NCBI RefSeq assembly: GCF_000143885.2
Contig: NC_018581.1
Location: 3,286,001-3,350,000 of the forward strand
Direction of reading: 5' to 3'
DNA length: 64,000 nucleotides
From: Gordonia sp. KTR9
GTDB lineage: Bacteria > Actinomycetota > Actinomycetes > Mycobacteriales > Mycobacteriaceae
The position numbers and the translations under genes are program-made. Below are positions 60,964-64,000 of this stretch, one piece after another; the first letter of the stretch is position 1; the number at the start of each line of letters is the position of its first letter. Below the pieces are notes generated by a model that saw only the letters and a list, made by a program, of their open reading frames with translations, did not search any database and was not told the origin of the DNA.

Positions 60964-61743
60964 ATGCCTTCTCCGTCGCCCGCAGCACGACTTGCGGCTG
61001 AGTTCTTCGGCACCTTCTGGTTGGTGTTCGGCGGATGCGGTAGTGCCATCTACGCCGCCAAGCAGATCGCCCAATCCGAAGACGGCCAGGACACCTTCCA
61101 GGTCGGAATCGGATTCCTCGGTGTCGCGCTGGCTTTCGGACTGACCGTGGTCACCATGGCCTACGCGGTCGGGCACGTGTCGGGAGCACACTTCAATCCC
61201 GCGATCACGCTCGGTGCCGCCGTCAGCGGTCGCCTGTCCTGGAAAGATCTGCCCACCTACTGGATCGCGCAGGTCGTCGGTGGTCTGCTCGCCGGTCTGA
61301 TGCTCTTCCTCATCGCGAAAGGTCAACCCGGTTTCGAAGCCGAGGGCAACATGGCCGCCAACGGATTCGGCGAACACTCCCCCGGCAACTACTCTCTGGC
61401 CGCGGTGCTGATCGCGGAGATCCTGTTGACGGCTTTCTTCCTGATCGTGATCCTGGGTGCGACCGACGGTCGCGCTCCCGCCGGCTTCGGTCCACTGGCC
61501 ATCGGCCTGTGCCTCACCCTGATCCATCTGATCTCGATCCCGATCAGCAACACCTCGGTCAACCCGGCACGGTCGACGGCCGTCGCCTTCTTCAACGGCA
61601 ACGGCGCCCCCGGTCAGCTGTGGGCCTTCTGGCTCGCCCCGCTGATCGGCGGACTCATCGGCGGCCTCCTCTACCCCCTGCTGTTCCAGAACGGCAAGCG
61701 CTCGGCCGCCGAGCCGGACCGGGTCGAGACAGCCGACGCCTGA
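60964..61743 (+). CDS. aqpZ: Aquaporin Z
   Basis: 259-residue MIP-family water channel with six membrane helices and two half-helices. Both NPA motifs are present: [12 protein letters not shown] and [11 protein letters not shown]. The narrow-filter Arg follows the second NPA, as in water-selective members. Length and layout fit AqpZ. A small hairpin (60865-60885, TGCTGCC / GGCAGCA) lies in the leader and an AT-rich TTATATT may be the -10. The leader hairpin role is unknown. Confidence 0.95.
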   Translation: MPSPSPAARLAAEFFGTFWLVFGGCGSAIYAAKQIAQSEDGQDTFQVGIGFLGVALAFGLTVVTMAYAVGHVSGAHFNPAITLGAAVSGRLSWKDLPTYWIAQVVGGLLAGLMLFLIAKGQPGFEAEGNMAANGFGEHSPGNYSLAAVLIAEILLTAFFLIVILGATDGRAPAGFGPLAIGLCLTLIHLISIPISNTSVNPARSTAVAFFNGNGAPGQLWAFWLAPLIGGLIGGLLYPLLFQNGKRSAAEPDRVETADA

Positions 61744-61904
61744 TCCCGCCCGTTCCCTGATCCGCAAGACCGCATAAAACCTGTTACTGAGCCAGGCAGG
61801 GCGGGGCGAGCGTCGATCACTGCTCCCTGAGGTGCGAGCGAAGCGAGCCACGAAGGGCATCGCAAGGAATCTCACCAGGCCCTTCGAGGCTCGTCGCTGA
61901 TATG
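61744..61904. repeat. GC-rich intergenic repeat, left flank of IS110 element
   Basis: Between the aquaporin and the IS element. Holds a piece similar to the tandem repeats at 63424 (CCCTGATCCGCAAGAC), then a hairpin repeat CTGAGGTGCGAGCGAAGCG...AGGCCCTTCGAGGCTCG. The first part reappears inverted on the right side (CGCACCTCAGGGAGCAGTG at about 63415-63434). It seems to be the repeat into which the IS element inserted. Confidence 0.55.
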
Positions 61905-63375
61905 TAGTGCTGCTTTGTCAAGTTCCATGGCGAGTTGGCCTCCTTGCTAGGGGGCTGTAGTGGGGGTTGGCCACCCGCCGCGGTGTGTGGTGGTCGTTAC
62001 TCGCGACGGTGTTGTCGGACTGATATACGCGGGTTGGTTACCGCTCAACGGTGTTCGACAGGAGATGAAAACGCTGACCGACGGGTCTATGTAAGCGTGC
62101 GTACCGTGCACCCAGAGGTGCTGGCGCACATAGCGACGCCGTGGATTCGTTCCCTGTTCACCACAGCACAGTCGCGGCGGGTGGCCAAGATTGTGTGTCA
62201 GTGCTGGTTAGTCGTCGAGCACCGCCAGCGACCAGCACCAGCCGGCGAGCTCACGAGCGATCGCGGTGTTGGCCACGCAGGGATGTTTGCTGCGGCGGTC
62301 GAATTGTTGCCAACGCTTGTGTAGCCGTCGGTTGCCGGCATGGCCACGGGCGCGGGCCGAGGGTGAGGCGGCCTCCCACCGACGGCGCATGGTCTGTCCG
62401 GGCGTGCCGTAGGGCCGCCGGTGTTGCCAGGCCGCCTCGACCAGCAACCGCCGCACGTGGGCGTTCCCGGCCTTGGTGATCGATCCCTGACTGCGGGTAC
62501 CGCCGGTCGAGTATTCCGAGGGCACCAACCCGGCGTAGGGGCCGATCGTGGCGCCACTGAACCTCGACCAGTCGCCGATCTCGACGGCCAGAGCGAACGC
62601 GGTCAGCGTCGACACACCCCGCAGACATGACAATCGGGTGACCACAGCCCGCCACGGATCGGTGGCCGCGGTCTGTTCGATCAGCTCATCGAGGCGGTCT
62701 CGGCGTGCGGTCACGCTCAACACCGCGTCCAGGTCGTTGTCGAAGGCGGCTTGCAACAGCGGCAGCTCGAAACGTTGACGCTGCAGCCACTGTTGATGAA
62801 CACCGGTCCAGGGTTTCCCGCCGGAGTAGACGATCCCCTGGCGCAGAAGCAGTTTGGACAATCGATGCCGCGCCCGCATCAGGTCGCTGCGAGCGTCCTC
62901 GCGGGCGCGGACCAGATCACGGGCCGCTTCGGTACCCTCCTCGGGCACACCGACCGCGACTACCTCGCCCAGGCGCAGCAACTTCGCCAGGTGCGCAGCG
63001 TCTCGGGCATCGGTCTTGACGCGGTCCCCGGCTGGCCGTTGCAGCTTCGAGGGCGCGGCAACCACACACTCCATCCCGGCCGCAGTGATCGCCCGAGCCA
63101 ATCCGAAACCCGTCGGACCGGCCTCGTAGGCAACCCGCACAGGCGGAGCCAAGCTGTGAAGCCAGCTCACGATGGTCGCCGCATCGGGAACCAACGTCTC
63201 CCGAATCACGTTGCCGCTGTCCTCATCGATGGCGTGAGCGACCACCGAACGTGCGTGAACATCCAATCCGACACTTGTACCCTGAACAATCACCGGAGGC
63301 CTCCTGATCTGCAATGTGGTGCTACCGCCGAGTGTGAACTGAGCAGCAGCAACCCACGATGTGTTTGCAGCTTGA
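61905..63375 (-). mobile_element. IS110-family insertion element
   Basis: About 1.45 kb element with one transposase gene. Boundaries are estimated from where the flanking repeat is interrupted; no terminal inverted repeats are obvious, as usual in the family. There is a long (about 300 bp) non-coding stretch on the 3' side of the transposase and a short one (about 60-80 bp) on the 5' side. The long side is where an IS1111-type guide (bridge) RNA would lie. Confidence 0.65.
62208..63314 (-). CDS. IS110-family transposase (DEDD recombinase)
   Basis: 368-residue IS110/IS116/IS902-type recombinase. The N-terminal RuvC-like DEDD domain starts with VGLDVHARSVVAHAIDED (Asp18) and YEAGPTGFGLAR, followed by KTDARDAAHLAKLLRLGE. 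The C-terminal Tnp2 part carries LRGVSTLTAFALAVEIGDW, FSGATIGPYAGLVPSEYSTG and RRWEAASP-type helices. It is full-length and appears intact, so the element may be active with its guide RNA. It catalyses insertion without the usual DDE chemistry. Confidence 0.93.
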   Translation of the reverse strand: MQIRRPPVIVQGTSVGLDVHARSVVAHAIDEDSGNVIRETLVPDAATIVSWLHSLAPPVRVAYEAGPTGFGLARAITAAGMECVVAAPSKLQRPAGDRVKTDARDAAHLAKLLRLGEVVAVGVPEEGTEAARDLVRAREDARSDLMRARHRLSKLLLRQGIVYSGGKPWTGVHQQWLQRQRFELPLLQAAFDNDLDAVLSVTARRDRLDELIEQTAATDPWRAVVTRLSCLRGVSTLTAFALAVEIGDWSRFSGATIGPYAGLVPSEYSTGGTRSQGSITKAGNAHVRRLLVEAAWQHRRPYGTPGQTMRRRWEAASPSARARGHAGNRRLHKRWQQFDRRSKHPCVANTAIARELAGWCWSLAVLDD

Positions 63376-63423
63376 GGCCTTCGGCCCCAAGGCCCTCATA
63401 CCGTCTATCGCTCCTCGCACCTC

Positions 63424-63576
63424 AGGGAGCAGTGTGTGGTCGCTTCTTTCGGATTGGGGAGCAGTGGGTGGTCGCTTCTTTCGGATCAGGGACCAGTGGG
63501 TGCGTGGTTCTTTCGGATTAGGGAGCAGTGTGGTCGCTTCTTTCAGGGAGCAGCGGGGTCGGGTCTTTCGGGTCAG
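63424..63576. repeat. Five imperfect tandem repeats, about 32 bp
   Basis: Five head-to-tail units of 25-33 bp beginning AGGGAGCAGTG and containing GTGGTCGCTTCTTTCGGAT, with drift in unit 3 (AGGGACCAGTGGGTGCGTGG) and shortened units 4-5. They occupy the gap between the IS element and the dehydrogenase end. There are no unique spacers, so this is not a CRISPR array. A related piece is on the far side of the IS element near 61760. Confidence 0.7.
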
Positions 63577-63582
63577 GCTCAA

Positions 63583-64000
63583 TCACACGGTTGCGCTGGC
63601 CGATTGAGGCCTGCTGACGACGCGCAAGATCTCTCGTCCCGACCGCAGCCGGGAGATGTTGTCGGTGATGTCGTGCACCCGCCCGATGAAGGTGTCGCGG
63701 GTGACTCCCGAGATGTGGGGGGTCATCAGAACATTGGGCAATTCGCCGAACGGCAGTTCCGACGGATCCGCGTGGTCACCGGCGGTCGGATAGCGATACC
63801 AGACGTCGATCGCGGCGCCACCGATCACCCCGTCCCGTAGCGCCTCGAACAGATCCCGCTCGACCACGAGCGGGCCGCGGCCCACGTTCACCAGCACACC
63901 CGAGGCCCCGAGCCGTCGCAGCTGCGCGGCGTCGATCATCCCTGTCGTGCTCGACGTCAGCGGCGCGGAGACGACCACGACGTCGGACTCCGTCATCAGA
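63583..64000 (-). CDS. 2-hydroxyacid dehydrogenase, C-terminal part
   Basis: C-terminal 138 residues of a D-isomer-specific 2-hydroxyacid dehydrogenase. SDVVVVSAPLTSSTTGMID, VNVGRGPLVVERDL and the catalytic-His segment TPHISGVT are present, so this is the second half of the NAD domain and active site. The frame is open at the right edge, so the start lies outside the window. Probably an intact gene. The tandem repeats begin at its stop. Confidence 0.9.
   Translation of the reverse strand, partial: LMTESDVVVVSAPLTSSTTGMIDAAQLRRLGASGVLVNVGRGPLVVERDLFEALRDGVIGGAAIDVWYRYPTAGDHADPSELPFGELPNVLMTPHISGVTRDTFIGRVHDITDNISRLRSGREILRVVSRPQSASATV

Noticed and set aside
63424..63576. Tandem repeats as a CRISPR array
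   Set aside because: Units are imperfect and directly adjoining, without unique spacers, and there are no cas genes in the window.

Overview
The window is high-GC actinobacterial chromosome, most like Gordonia or a near relative in the Mycobacteriales. The reasons are a succinate dehydrogenase operon laid out like the mycobacterial Sdh1 operon (including its 97-residue leading gene), a dense set of acyl-CoA catabolic genes, mycofactocin-type dehydrogenases, several starts that look leaderless, and a short GC-rich repeat around an IS110-type element. The genus is an inference.

Region 1 (1-35.5 kb) is a large catabolic cluster. It holds the end of a TRAP transporter permease, two ALDH + cyclase-family pairs, a cytochrome P450 with a separately encoded ferredoxin and ferredoxin reductase, and an NDMA-type Zn alcohol dehydrogenase. 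It also has two acyl-CoA synthetases, two split acyl-CoA dehydrogenase (ACAD) pairs plus one fused double ACAD, two enoyl-CoA hydratases, a hot-dog dehydratase, SDRs, a thiolase, and a thiolase-fold protein lacking the usual Cys that sits opposite a DUF35 protein. TetR and GntR regulators are present. The gene set resembles steroid-type side-chain degradation: oxygenation, CoA activation, dehydrogenation by heteromeric ACADs, hydration, then thiolytic or retro-aldol cleavage. The real substrate cannot be read from sequence. Three divergent promoters share an 18-bp operator-like box, which suggests one regulon. A decayed SDR and an alcohol dehydrogenase fragment lie near the left edge.

Region 2 (35.5-45.3 kb) is a decaying integrative island. 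It contains small hypothetical proteins, a secreted protein, an XRE regulator, tandem palindromes in front of a frameshifted phage-type cytosine-C5 methyltransferase, an AbiE-like toxin-antitoxin pair with a shortened toxin, and a frameshifted tyrosine integrase. A 44-bp tRNA 3'-half sequence, a likely attachment site, follows the integrase. A truncated carboxymuconolactone decarboxylase lies just beyond.

Region 3 (45.3-50.4 kb) carries an XRE/MmyB-type regulator coupled to a tiny Cys-rich protein, a dienelactone-hydrolase-like enzyme, a SnoaL-like protein coupled to a secreted beta-propeller, and then a second, degenerate tRNA-like sequence similar to the first.

Region 4 (50.4-61.7 kb) looks like core chromosome: a three-gene glycosyltransferase/WcbI operon, a stand-alone ACAD with a palindromic operator, the Sdh1-type operon with a CRP-like site, a membrane protein, a pirin and an aquaporin. 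Region 5 (61.7-64 kb) has an IS110-family element inside repeats, an array of about 32-bp imperfect tandem repeats, and the 3' part of a 2-hydroxyacid dehydrogenase that runs off the window.
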